The notes beneath the pieces were generated by a model that was given only the letters and a program-made list of their open reading frames with translations, had not been told where the DNA came from and did not search any database. From positions 877,371,594 to 877,435,593 of the forward strand of contig NC_081409.1 of the NCBI RefSeq assembly GCF_030272615.1: a stretch of 64,000 bases of DNA. The letters run 5' to 3'. Position 1 is the stretch's first letter. The number at the start of each line of letters is the position of its first letter. Both the position numbers and the translations under genes were made by a program. The stretch is from Cryptomeria japonica. Lineage: Eukaryota; Streptophyta; Pinopsida; Cupressales; Cupressaceae. Of this stretch, positions 48,690 to 58,764 are shown in pieces.

Positions 48690-49750
48690 TCGGATGCATT
48701 GGACATGATTGATTTACAACAGGATACCTTACCCAACCATTCCATGGAAGAGTTAGATTCCGTATTGGCTAGATTCTTGGATTTTGCTGAAAGAGAAAGA
48801 GATGCATGACGAAATCTTCTAGAAGGTTCCCTATTTGATGATAAGGTGTCTTTCTATTGGGCCATATGTTGGTGGCTCCATTTTTTATGTAAACCCTAAT
48901 TAGAGAAACTTTAGGGCTGTGTTGGCATGATCTTGGCCTTTGATTTTGATTTAATCTTGGCCATCCATTTTGTATGAGACTCTATATATACCCTAGTGCC
49001 TCTCATTTTTAAGAGGGAGATTTTTGAGAATCGTTGGTAGATGCTGCATATTTGAATATAAATCATTGTTCGACTTGATGGCAATTTTTGTTTAAGTGTT
49101 GTCTTGCATTCAAGGTTCTCAATTCCTCCAAGTTAGATTAGAATTTTAGAGTAGAATTTGCTTTGAATGTTTGTTATATTGAATGAAAGATTCATTGAAT
49201 GTATTTGTGTGGAATCTATTTATCCATACCACTAGCCTCTTGCTGATTGTAAGTGCGCTGTGCGTGGTCAATTGGAAATTTATACAAGTTTAACTTCAAT
49301 TATTATATGTCCATTGTTATGCATCAACTTGGATGGTATCAATGTTTGATAGTAGTAATTTGAAAATCTATGAAATGCACCTTAGATGATTGCACTAAGC
49401 TTGTGGCAAAATCTATTCGACTTGATGATGAGACCTTGCCTAGTTTGATTCCACTGAATTTGTTCCCCACTTAATGCATTCTAGGTTTTAGAATAGAATT
49501 CTTGAACCGTATTCCCTTTTTGCTCCCTTTTTTAGAAAGTCTTGTTAGAATTAAGTCTAGAAATTCATTGATAAATCCTAAGTTATCAGCACACCTATTC
49601 CACATTCATGATATACAAAGTTGATTCGAACAATTGTGTAAGTCCCCAAGTGAAAACATGAATTTACATCGACCATTGAGTTACCCACTTGTCAAGACCT
49701 GACTGTAGAAACCTTGGAATCATTTTAGTTGATCTTACCCTTAGCATTTG
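48690..49750 (+). repeat. Probable gypsy 3' terminus and LTR fragment
   Basis: A short coding-like stretch (EELDSVLARFLDFAERERDA, 48749-48809, then a TGA) is followed from about 48869 by TGTTGGTGGCTCCATTTTTT. A TATA box (TCTATATATACCC, about 48981) and TGCCTCTCATTTTTAAGAGG follow, a typical gypsy LTR promoter/R arrangement. The right end is not defined; sequence to about 49750 is unique and non-coding. Confidence 0.45.
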
Positions 49751-49899
49751 AGGTGATTTTGTTCAAGAGAGGGTAAAGTAATTTGGTATTTTATTCTGAT
49801 GCTTGCATGTGCATAAAACACACATCAACATGTCCCATGTTTTTCTCCTGGGAGTGCAGATGATTTTGATGCGGATGAAATTCATGTTCTTGATGCAGA

Positions 49900-50280
49900 T
49901 TGATTTTTTACCAGAGTTATTCATGATCAAATTTGGAGGATTTTTGTGTGGATAATGATTTCTGATGATGGGTGAATTTCCCCAAGGTAGTTTCAATGAG
50001 ATTTTTGATTTGTATGATTATCCAGATAGGGGTTGATTTTCCCCCAAGATGGTTTTTTGAGCTTAATGACGAAATGAAGTTGGAATTCTGATTCCAGATG
50101 GATGGCGATTTTCCCCTAGAGACATTTTTGTGCAAGTATGTTGAATTTTCATTGGGATTTTTATCCCAATAGGGGTCGATTTTGCCCCCAAGGCGATGAT
50201 GATGGTTTTTAATAAGTTCTATATGGATTTTTAGTCCAGATAAGGATGATTTTCCCTAGGGGTCAAAAGTTGATTTAACT
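49900..50280. repeat. Degenerate tandem repeat, about five units of 60-75 bp
   Basis: Each unit contains a CCAGATAGGGGTCGATTTTC-like core followed by CCCCAAGG and TTTTT. Cores lie near 49975, 50025, 50095, 50170 and 50237. It borders the LTR of element B and may belong to a neighbouring retrotransposon. Confidence 0.55.
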
Positions 50281-50399
50281 TTGAAAATTTTAATAAATCA
50301 GGTCCAAATTTAATTGTTTTTACAATTGTTGATGATTATTTTAAAATAACTGTATGCGGGAAAAGCGGGTCGATAGAACTCAATATGTGAAAAATGTTC

Positions 50400-51829
50400 C
50401 AAAATACCTGTCTACACACACACACGGGACTTCTTGGTGCAAGCTATGGAGTAATGAAGTATTACTCAGCTTCCCAAGGTTGGTCCCATGGTTCTCTATC
50501 TTACAATGTCCCTCAAACCAATGTTTTTGCTCTCAGATCACTGAGCAAAATGGTTTAGGGATGACAAATGCAAGAACAAGGGATGCTTTGATAGATTTTA
50601 GTATGAGATGCATCTTAAGCTATGCATGATCTTAAAATGCAATAAACTAGATTATAAGATGACAAGGTTAGTATAAATACTATCCTAACATGATATATTA
50701 GTCTATGATTGAGCTAAAATGATAAAGAAATTATTCTAAACATGCATATTTAGACTAATTCCTGATTTAAAAGAGGCTAAAATGATGAGCATAAAATGAG
50801 ATATGAAAGCTTGAATGTATTTGAGCATAAGTGTGATACTACAAATTTGGAGGATATTTAAAATGGAGGAATGAGAGCTCTATTTATAGCAAAAACAGGG
50901 CAATGGATGGTCAGGATTAAAAGAGTTGATCAAGGGTTGAGTTTGAAAGTTGGGGATCCATGTTTGTAATTTTCACCAATGAAATGGTGACAAATGTCAA
51001 CATAGGGTTGGGTTGAGAGAAGGGGTTGGAAACATTAAATGCCTGAGAAGACCTCATGGTTATCTAGAGGGTAAGGGTCAAGCTTAAGTTAGGTTTACCC
51101 AATGGATTAAGACTTAATCCAAAGATAAACCTTTGTGCAAATGATTAAGAGATAATTATGGTCAAAGCATTAAAGGCCTGATGAGACCCTTGGGTTGGGT
51201 GAAGGTTGAGTTAAAACAAATTCTTTAACCATGTAAGAGGGTTTGAGTTAACCATTAATGGTTATTGGAGACTTTGGAGGATTAAGTGGTTGAAAGTTGG
51301 AAGCCTTTAATGGTTATCAAAGACTTTGAGGAATTAAGTGGTTGAAGACTTGAAGCCTTTAATGGTTATCAAAGACTTTGAGGTTTTGAGAAGTGACTTC
51401 CCTTTGCTTAGGGATGTGACAAAGTTTAGAGGAGGGGTTAGGTTAATTAGAAGCAATTAGAAGATTCTAGAAGGGATTAGAAAGGGGTTTGGGATTTTGC
51501 AAGTGGATGGAGAGATAATAGGATTTAATTGAAATAAAGTAATTTAATTCAATTTGGTTGCAATTTGGAGAAATTAAATAAATTAGATTTATTCAATTTA
51601 GGATAACTATTTAATTAAATTTGAATTTAATTTAAAGTGGATAGGGGGGTTTTATTGAATAAAATGATTTATTCATTAAATGGGTATAGTGAATTTAATT
51701 TAAATAAATTGAGTAATTTACTTAATTAAATAGAGGAATGTGGGTAATTTAATTAAATTGGATTTAATCAAATAGAGAAATGAACATAAAATATTCATTT
51801 AGGAATATGGTCATTTTTATACGTCTACA
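50400..51829 (-). repeat. 3' LTR of element B, distal end approximate
   Basis: On the minus strand the LTR starts TGTAGACGTATAAAAATGAC right after the polypurine tract. U3 is rich in AATTTAATTAAATT words and includes three 52-bp repeats (51255-51390). The TATA box CTATAAATAGAGC is at about 50874-50887. R/U5 words TTGTCATCC and TGAGAGCAAAAAC (50520-50580) match LTR A. The distal end near 50400 is estimated, since the paired LTR is not present. Confidence 0.7.
51255..51390 (-). repeat. 52-bp tandem repeat in U3 of LTR B
   Basis: TTAATGGTTAT recurs at 51255, 51307 and 51359, an exact 52-bp period. Units two and three share TTAATGGTTATCAAAGACTT. The third is partial. U3 repeats upstream of a TATA box can act as enhancers, but nothing here shows that directly. 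Confidence 0.85.
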
Positions 51830-52198
51830 TTTTGCCCCTCTTTGAAGTGACGTGTGTGCACATGTTATTTCAAAGAAAATGATGTGTTTTTGTGATTTAT
51901 GATCAAATGCAATTTTTGTGTCGTTCTTATGATTTGCCAGTCGTGCCCCGGATTTGATTTGATTTGATGTGTGATGCCCCAGATTCGATATTTGATGGTG
52001 ATGCCCCCTCGAGAGATGAATCAATATTTTGAAATTTTTTGATTTAATTTGATGAGTTGCGTATGATGTGTATGATTTCGTGCATGTGAAATGTGGGGAA
52101 ATTGATTCGTCTCCCGATAAGTTACAAATGTTATGGTATAGGGGAGACCGCGACCATATTACAGGTCCATTTGGCTAACTCTAATTTCATTTTCCTCC

Positions 52199-52205
52199 TA
52201 TAAAA
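52199..52205 (+). promoter_or_regulatory. TATA box of the antisense PMD gene in element B
   Basis: TATAAAAGGGGG stands 82 bases before the ATG at 52281 on the plus strand, opposite to the element's own transcription. In element A an AT-rich TATAAAAAATATAAATA stretch lies in the comparable place (about 13432-13456, minus strand). This suggests the antisense gene has its own promoter near the 3' LTR. Confidence 0.6.
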
Positions 52206-52440
52206 GGGGGAAAAGGGCTTGAATTAGATTCATTTGTGCTTTGTTGACTTTGGAGAAAGAGAATTTGGTCTGCAGAGAAAATGCCTATTCCGTATCATAG
52301 ACACCGTTTCGAGCGCGTTCAGAGGTACCGGAGACCTGCAACACATGGACCACCAGTATTCAACATTTTTAACTCTCGTTTGATTTTTCATTTAGTCATT
52401 TTTAGTCATTTTTTGATTTTCAAAGTTCAGGTTTAATGGT

Positions 52441-52905
52441 TTAGCATGTCCAGGGCATAGATTAGCGCATACGAAGTTTTAAGTAGCGCATCAAGTCGAA
52501 TATTAGGGGTCGCGTCTGAAATAGATAGGATAGCGCATAAAAGAAATAGGTTAGCGCATATATGTAGAATAGCGCATGACAACCGTCGGGTAGCGTGTCA
52601 GGTCAACAGGTTAGTGCGTAGGGTAGACCTAGCGCATAGGGGTCGCAGGGGTTTGCATAGGTAAGGGGGTTTAGCGCGTAGGGTTAACCTAGCGCATAGG
52701 GTCAAACAGGTAGCGCCTAGGAGGTGTAGATTAGCGCGTGGGTAGGGTTTAGTGCATAGGGTAGGCTAGGTGGCGCATGGGGGGAAAGATTTAGCATGTA
52801 GAGCCAGTCTAGCGCATAGGGTAAATAGATTAGCGCGTAGGAAAAACAGCTTAACGTGTGGGGGAGTTTTAGCGCAGCGGGAGTCTATTTTAGTGCATCT
52901 GGAAA
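52441..52905 (+). repeat. Intronic array of TAGCGCATA-type words, about 20 copies
   Basis: Roughly every 20-30 bases the sequence repeats tTAGCGCATAgg or close variants (TAGCGCATC, TAGCGTGTC, TAGTGCGTA, TAGCGCCTA, TAGCATGTA). Spacers are variable and often contain AGGGT. It lies wholly inside the intron of the PMD gene. A more decayed version sits in the same intron of element A. Confidence 0.85.
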
Positions 52906-53100
52906 ATTTTTGCGAGATGAGCCGATTTATAAATTTGTTGTGCCTGTCTGTCATGATTTTATGGATTTGTCCAATATGAGCTTCGGTATAACTTGTTTTG
53001 ATTTGCGATTTTTTCAAGTTATGTATAGATATCAATGTGGGGTTTTGATCAAAATATGATTTGTTTGCTTACCGTGTTTCAAGTTCAATGTGTGAAGCCT

Positions 53101-53270
53101 GAGTTGTGTTACAAGCTGATATGGGTTGGAAACTTGATTTGTGTTACAAGCTGATATGGGTGGGAAACTTGAGTTGTTTTACAAGTTTATGTGATTTGTG
53201 GAGACTTGAGTTGTGTTACAAGTTTTGATATGGTTTTTGAGAACTTGAATTGTTTTACAAGTTGATATGA
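53101..53270 (+). repeat. Five units of a 35-40 bp repeat near the intron 3' end
   Basis: Each unit is a variant of GAGTTGTGTTACAAGCTGAT followed by ATGGGTTGGAAACTT. The array ends about 120 bases before the splice acceptor at 53394. I do not see an equivalent in element A. Confidence 0.8.
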
Positions 53271-54574
53271 AATGATAGGATTTTGAACTTTGATATAGAT
53301 GAGCAAATTGTTTCATGTTGTTGATGTAAGTTTGATTTTGATATCTTTGTTTTGATGTGGAAACTGATATTGGATTTGTTTTGCTTGTTGACAGGAGCGA
53401 TTGGGTGTGGTGCAGTTGTGGGAGAGATTTCCCAGATCGTGGACATTGATATCGTGGTTGTCGCAGGATGATCTTGATATTATCGAGAGATGTGGGTTGA
53501 CTTCCCTTCTAGATATGCCTCGGTTCACTGTGAACCGGGGGCTATTGACAGCACTTGCGGAGAGGTGGCACAGTGATACGAACACCTTCCATTTTGCCAC
53601 TAAAGAGATGACAGTCACACCAGAGGACTGTTACCGGATCCTGCGCATCCCTGTAGTAGGGGCACTACTACCATATGAGCAGTCGGAGGAGGGTGGGACA
53701 GAGGCACTGAGCCGCATTTTCCAGGATGATACAGTCTGTGGCTATGAGATCCCATGGTAGGAGTTTCTAGACCTGGATTACGCACCACTGCCATCCGTAC
53801 TAGCAGGGTTCATTGGTGGATTCCTTTGTCCTGATCGCAAGTCAAAGGGATTTTCGGTGGGATGGGGGCTAGTGTTGGAGGAGATGGTCACACAGGCCCG
53901 AAGGTTTTCATGGGGGTCAGCTATGCTGGCCCATCTATACAGGGGTCTGCATGAGGTAGTATACCTTGGTTATGGCAGTTTGTCAGCTGGCATGACATTA
54001 TTACAGGTATGGTGCTGGGAGCACATTCCAGCAGCGAGGCCACTAGCAGACAGAGACAGGCCTGTAGGTGTGGCATATGCCTATGGATACAAGGGGCTAG
54101 TTGTCCAGCGTAAGCTGGGCAAACTAGAGCATTGGAGGAGAGTACTGGATGATATAGATACGGTCACTTGACGACCGTACACAGGATGTGAGGTGTGGGC
54201 CGAGGATGGGCTGGAGATGCCCTTTGTATTCATGACCAGGTACCTGATCGGGAGGACCCCGTTCGTGATCGAGAGGTTTGTGGTGACCCGAGTTTTGAGG
54301 CAGTTTAGGCGCCAGCAGGGTATTCCACAGGGAGCGTGCCTATATGCACGACGGCGGCAGGATGTGGCGGATTGGGGGCCGACCATTGATAGTGCAGTGG
54401 CGGTGGAGGAGTTTGTGGGGTTAGCAGGACAGATATGAGATTATGCCCCTGAGATTCAGGATGCGGGCATGACTGATGAGTTTGCCCGATTGTTTGCTGC
54501 GCGGGCGGTGGCCAGGATATCTAATCCTGATGAGATGAGGCCAGCTTTTGATTCTGATGAGGAGGAGGGAGAGG

Positions 54575-54672
54575 GAGATGATGATGATGATGGAGAGGAT
54601 GGAGGAGGAGGACGAGGGAGAGGGAGATGATGATGATGATGGAGAGGATGGAGGAGGAGGACGAGGAAGAGG
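54575..54672 (+). repeat. 49-bp tandem duplication inside PMD exon 2
   Basis: GAGATGATGATGATGATGGA begins at 54575 and again at 54624, with the rest of the unit (GAGGATGGAGGAGGAGGACG) repeated as well. As 49 is not a multiple of three, the duplication moves the reading frame by one. The PMD frame before it and the coiled-coil frame after it differ by exactly that. Confidence 0.9.
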
Positions 54673-55476
54673 AGCCAGAGGGAGGCGGGGAGATAGAGGG
54701 AGGAGAGGGGATAGAGGTGTGGATAGAGCGGTGAGACAGGCGGTGATAGACAGGGGAAGAGGTGGATTGGCTATTGGAGCCGGTGGAGAGGGGAGAGTGG
54801 GGGAGGTGTTAGCTGCAGTGGGTGGTACAGAGGAGGCTAGGCGACCAGCGTAGAGGAGGAGGACGGATGTACTCCCACCTCCAGCATCGAGGATAGGCTG
54901 AGTGGGAGGGGTTCCTCCAGCACAGGTACCGCTACGGGTTCGGATCCCAGGTCATATGGAGGATGCTCAGATGCGGACCTTACAGATTACTGTATAGTAG
55001 CTGCAGGCACAGATTTTGACCTATCAGCGGCAGATTTTTCAGTTGACCACTGAGCGAGATACTGAGATAGAGTGGAGGGGACGAGCGGAGGAGGTGGTGT
55101 CGAGTATGCAGAGAGCAGCGGTGGGTGGTCCTATGAGAGACACCCTGAGAGAGCTAGCGTTGAGAGCTCAGGAGGCGGAGTATTATAGGCGGCACTATGA
55201 GGCTGCAGTACCCAGGGATCGCCGAGTACAGAGTTTTGCATAGTCGATATCTAGTCGATCTCGAGATACTGGGTCGCGATCTAAGAGCCGAGGTGTTACG
55301 GGGCCACCAAGACAAGACCCTCCTGGGGATCTAGGGGCGGGTGCATCGGGAGCGAGACTATCTCTATCAGGGGATAGTCCTACTTGAGAGACATGATTTC
55401 TGTTGTATTTTTGAGTATTGTATTCTTTGTACTAGACATAGTGTTTGACACATTTTGTACATTTGGATCATTTTGA

Positions 55477-55479
<3 letters not shown>

Positions 55480-55518
<39 letters not shown>
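55480..55518. repeat. (TA)n microsatellite, about 19 units
   Basis: Uninterrupted TATATA run about 95 bases after the stop of the PMD gene. Confidence 0.95.
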
Positions 55519-55519
<1 letters not shown>

Positions 55520-55697
55520 GGTACCATTTGCTTTGATCATGTGGGGTGTTTATATGGATGCATTTATTTGGGTTATTTTGTTTATGTGATGCAATGCTTT
55601 AAATAGATAATATAATGTATGATGCAAGATGTATGTTTTTATATGCTGTGAGATGTATCTTGAAGATGAGATGTATGATTTGATATGCGACTATGGC

Positions 55698-55790
55698 TAA
55701 ATGATATGCAATTAATGTAAAATGATATGTAACTAATTGTAAAATGATATGCAACTAATTGTAAAATGATATGCAACTATGTTTTTGGTA
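55698..55790. repeat. Four units of a 23-bp repeat
   Basis: AAATGATATGCAACTAATTG and close variants recur with a period of about 23 bases in the spacer between the PMD gene and pol. Confidence 0.8.
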
Positions 55791-55859
55791 GCATCCTCAT
55801 TCTGTATTTGCCATCCGATATAACCATTCGTTTGCTTTCTTTGTAGATATCATCATTGA

Positions 55860-56751
55860 GCATTGATTTGTTTAGGATATGTTGAAAATTTATACAAGCA
55901 TAATGGTATAATTGAACCATAATGACCTGAGAAAAAATTACATGATTTTTGATTTTGCAAGATAGCACAAGTGTCAAGGTATAATTGAACCAGGACGACC
56001 TGAGTGCGTATTGCGTAAACAGACAAGATTAAATCATTTGTATGCATGAAGTGGAATCAGGCCTTCAATGATATTCAATGTATCACGTCTCAAAGCATGT
56101 ATTCACACAGTACAAGTGATCGCCTCACAGACAGAAGACTAAGAAAATATTGGAAGTTCCCCTTGATTTCTAGCTTTGAAGCATTTTGTGAGATAAGAAA
56201 GAAAATCCAAATTTGAAAAAGTTCAAAATGCAAAAATAGTCAAGATTTTTATGCAAGAATGCAACATTTAGTACTTCAGAAAATCATCCATCCTTAGTAC
56301 TTTTGTGAATTGTTTTGTTTTGGTTTTTGTGATGAAGCGTAGTTTTGTTTGTTGGATGTCATGCATCTGAGTTTTGCAATAGTTGTGATGTCTTGAATGT
56401 TTGCAAGTTTTTGAACAAGTTAATGCCCCTAGCTGAGTGGGCCTCTTGATATGATCATGTACAGTGATTTCCAAGCCATGGTGGGATGTGGTAAGAGGAT
56501 ATATATAGATAAATCAGGATAGTGACTACGCTAAGTATGTCCTGAATGGATTTTTGCTAAGTGTTGGGCAATGGCCGATAGTGTTTGTATGGATAAAATG
56601 GTATTGATATAGATGGAGGAGCCATTCTTTCACAAGAGCGCCTGTTTACTAGGTTTTCACCATTTGTTTTTATTTGTACTTTATGTTTTTGCTTTTTTTG
56701 GACTTTTTTGATTTTTTTTCTTATTTTGGCTTTTTCCGTGCGCTAGGCCAC
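55860..56751. other. Spacer between integrase and the PMD gene in element B
   Basis: Non-coding. Two copies of CAAG...GGTATAATTGAACCA...GACCTGAG lie at about 55895-55932 and 55969-56005 and correspond to the paired motif of element A (9430-9560). The rest is AT-rich without frames of interest. Confidence 0.5.
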
Positions 56752-58041
56752 TTAAGTGTAGTACCTCTTTAGATGGATGCTGTTAGTTGGTTCGTCGAGC
56801 ACATCTCCTTCAGAATTTGTTAGCTAATAGGCACCTGATCCATAGACTGATATGATAACATAGGGACCCAACTAGTTAGGTTCAAATTTCCCTTTCTTTT
56901 TTCGATCTTGCTGATTTCTTGGATTTTCTTTGAGGACTAGGTCACCAACCTTGAAGTTGCGGGGAATGACCTTGTGATTGTAGCTTCTGCACATGCGTTG
57001 TTGATATGCTTTGAGATGAGTATAAGCATGTTGGCATCTTTCATCTAATAGTTCAAGTTCTTGGAGTTGGTTAACTCGATACTCTTCATCTGGGATTAAA
57101 CCTTTCAAAGAGACTCTGAGATATGGGATTTCTACCTCCAGGGGTAAAATGGCTTTTGATCCATATACCAATGAGTATGGTGTTGCTCCTATAGGTGTGC
57201 GGATGCTGGTTCGGTATGCCCAAAGTGCTGGATTAAGTTGCACATGTCAATCTTTGCCTGCATCATTCACTGTTTTCTTTAGGATTTTTAGTATTGTCTT
57301 GTTAGATGCTTCTGCTTGACCATTTCCCTGTGGGTAGTATGTTGCAGAAAATCGATGTTTGATTTTGAATTTTTCACATAGTTCTTGTACATCTTGGTTT
57401 TTGAAAGGTCGTCCATTATCTGTGATGATTGAACTTGGAATACCATATCTGCAGATCAGATAATTTAGGAAAAAAGACGCAATTTGTTTCCCAGTCACTG
57501 TGGTCATGGGAACTCCTTTGATCCATTTGGTAAAGTATTCTGTTGTTGTTATAATGAACTTGTGTCCATTTGAAGATGAAGGATGAATTTTTCCAACCAA
57601 GTCCAGTCCCCACTGACAAAAAGGCCAGGATGTTGTAAATGGCTGCACTTCCTGTGCTGGTGCATGTATGAGATTACCATGGATTTGGCATTTAGGACAT
57701 TTCTTGGCAAAGTGATATGAGTCTTTTTCCATTGTAGGCCAGTAGTATCCCATTCGTAGAAGATTTTTAGCAAGAGTAGTACCACTTGAATGTGTGCCAC
57801 AAATACCTTCATGAAGCTCGTGTAAAGCAGAATCAGAATCATTACGATCAAGGCAATGAAGAAGAGTACCATCTAGACCTCGACGATACAAAGTGTCAGC
57901 GGTAAGGGTATAATGGGCAGCTTGTCGGATAAAGTTACATTTTTGGTTACGGGATTGGTCAATTGGTAAGATATTGTGTTTGAGGTAGTCGTATATTGGT
58001 CCATATAACGGAGAATCTGAACCAGTCAAGGCATAGATAAC
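56752..58041 (-). pseudogene. Integrase of element B
   Basis: The frame includes a His-His-Cys-Cys zinc finger (LHELHEGICGTHSSG... KKCPKCQIHG, about 57835-57670). The catalytic core has its three acidic residues: GLDLVGKIHPSSSNGHKF (57615), IITDNGRPF (57430) and NGQAEASNKT (57325), with 35 residues between the second and third. The C-terminal part (LNPALWAYRTSIRTP to HLKRYYT) ends at TAA 56752-56754. In-frame stops stand at 57247 (replacing the Trp of D-W-H), 56872 and 56824. The family enzyme inserts retrotransposon DNA into the chromosome. The stop at 56872 is also present at the same site in element A (8606). Confidence 0.93.
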
Positions 58042-58761
58042 CTAGGAGTCAGAGTGGTCATAGGCGGGGGAGAACAGTTGCTCTACCAGGAACTCGTAAC
58101 GACTCTGTTGCTCTGGAATTTGTAGTAGTGAAGCGATAGTAGCCATTGCATCGGCTGCTTTGTTGTTTAATCTTGGTATTTGCTCGAAGGTGATGTGCAC
58201 AAAATACTGTTTGAAATCATCCACCATTCGCTTGTAGGGTAGTAGCTTGTCATCCTTGGTCTGATAATTGTTGTTGATTTGATTGATGACTAGTTGCGAG
58301 TCGCCATAGACTTTTAACTCTGTGATTTTCCATTCGACGGTCGTTTTGATGCCTATGACCAGTGCCTCATATTCAACCACATTATTTGTGCATGGAAACA
58401 TAAGCCTATATGATTTTGGGATAGTGTGTCCTTCAGGAGTGATGAACAGAATGCCAGCACCGGAACCATGTTGTGTATAGGATCCGTCAAAGTATAGGGT
58501 CCATTGTTTAGTAGAAAGAGCAAGAATGTCCCTATTTGGAAATTCGATCTCCATGATGTGTTTGCCTGGTAGTGGTGCTTCAGCCAACTGATCTGCAATT
58601 GCTTGTCCCTTGATGGCTTGTCTTTCTGTGTATTGGATGTCAAATTCACTGAGAATCATGACCCATTTAGCCAATCGGCCTGTAAGAGCTGCCTTACTGA
58701 GTAGATATTTGAGAGGATCAATTTTTGCTACTAGCCTAATGGTATGTGCTAGCATATAATG
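58042..58761 (-). pseudogene. RNase H end and second (archaeal-type) RNase H of element B
   Basis: Starts after a TGA at 58762 that replaces the Trp of the F-W-H-Y motif. The end of the RT-linked RNase H (RLAKWVMILSEFDIQYTERQ) leads through a linker (IADQLAEAPLP) into a second RNase H with all acidic positions present: LYFDGSYTQHGSGAGILF, NNVVEYEALVIG, LKVYGDSQLVINQIN and LNNKAADAMATIAS. A second RNase H downstream of the first defines the Tat lineage of plant gypsy elements. TAG at 58042 ends the segment before integrase. Confidence 0.92.
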
Positions 58762-58764
58762 TCA

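Larger units (their letters stand above)
52281..55387 (+). pseudogene. Antisense plant-mobile-domain (PMD) gene of element B, two exons
   Basis: Exon 1 is 52281-52355 (25 codons, MPIPYHRHRFERVQRY...HGPP). The intron is GTATTC...GTTGACAG (52356-53394), joining in phase 0. Exon 2 (53395-55387) carries the PMD: ERCGLTSLLDMPRFTVNRGL, LTALAERWH, NTFHFATKEMTVTPEDCYRI and LRIPVVGALLP. SAMLAHLYRGLHEVVYLG, LLQVWCWEHIPAARP and KLGKLEHWRRVLDDIDTVT follow, then an Asp/Glu/Gly/Arg-rich tail and a coiled-coil-like charged segment (RQIFQLTTERDTEIEWRGRA). Stops at 53758, 54169 and 54436 fit C:G to T:A changes. A 49-bp tandem duplication at 54575-54672 shifts the frame by one. PMD proteins include host factors of gene silencing and are known on transposons; the role here is unknown. 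Confidence 0.85.

Noticed and set aside
50402-50425. TGTCTACACACACACAC considered as another LTR start
   Set aside because: No polypurine tract beside it and a CA microsatellite explains the resemblance.
54548-54853. Glycine/arginine/acidic frame considered as a separate RGG-type RNA-binding gene
   Set aside because: It is the low-complexity tail of the PMD exon shifted by the 49-bp duplication, not an independent gene.
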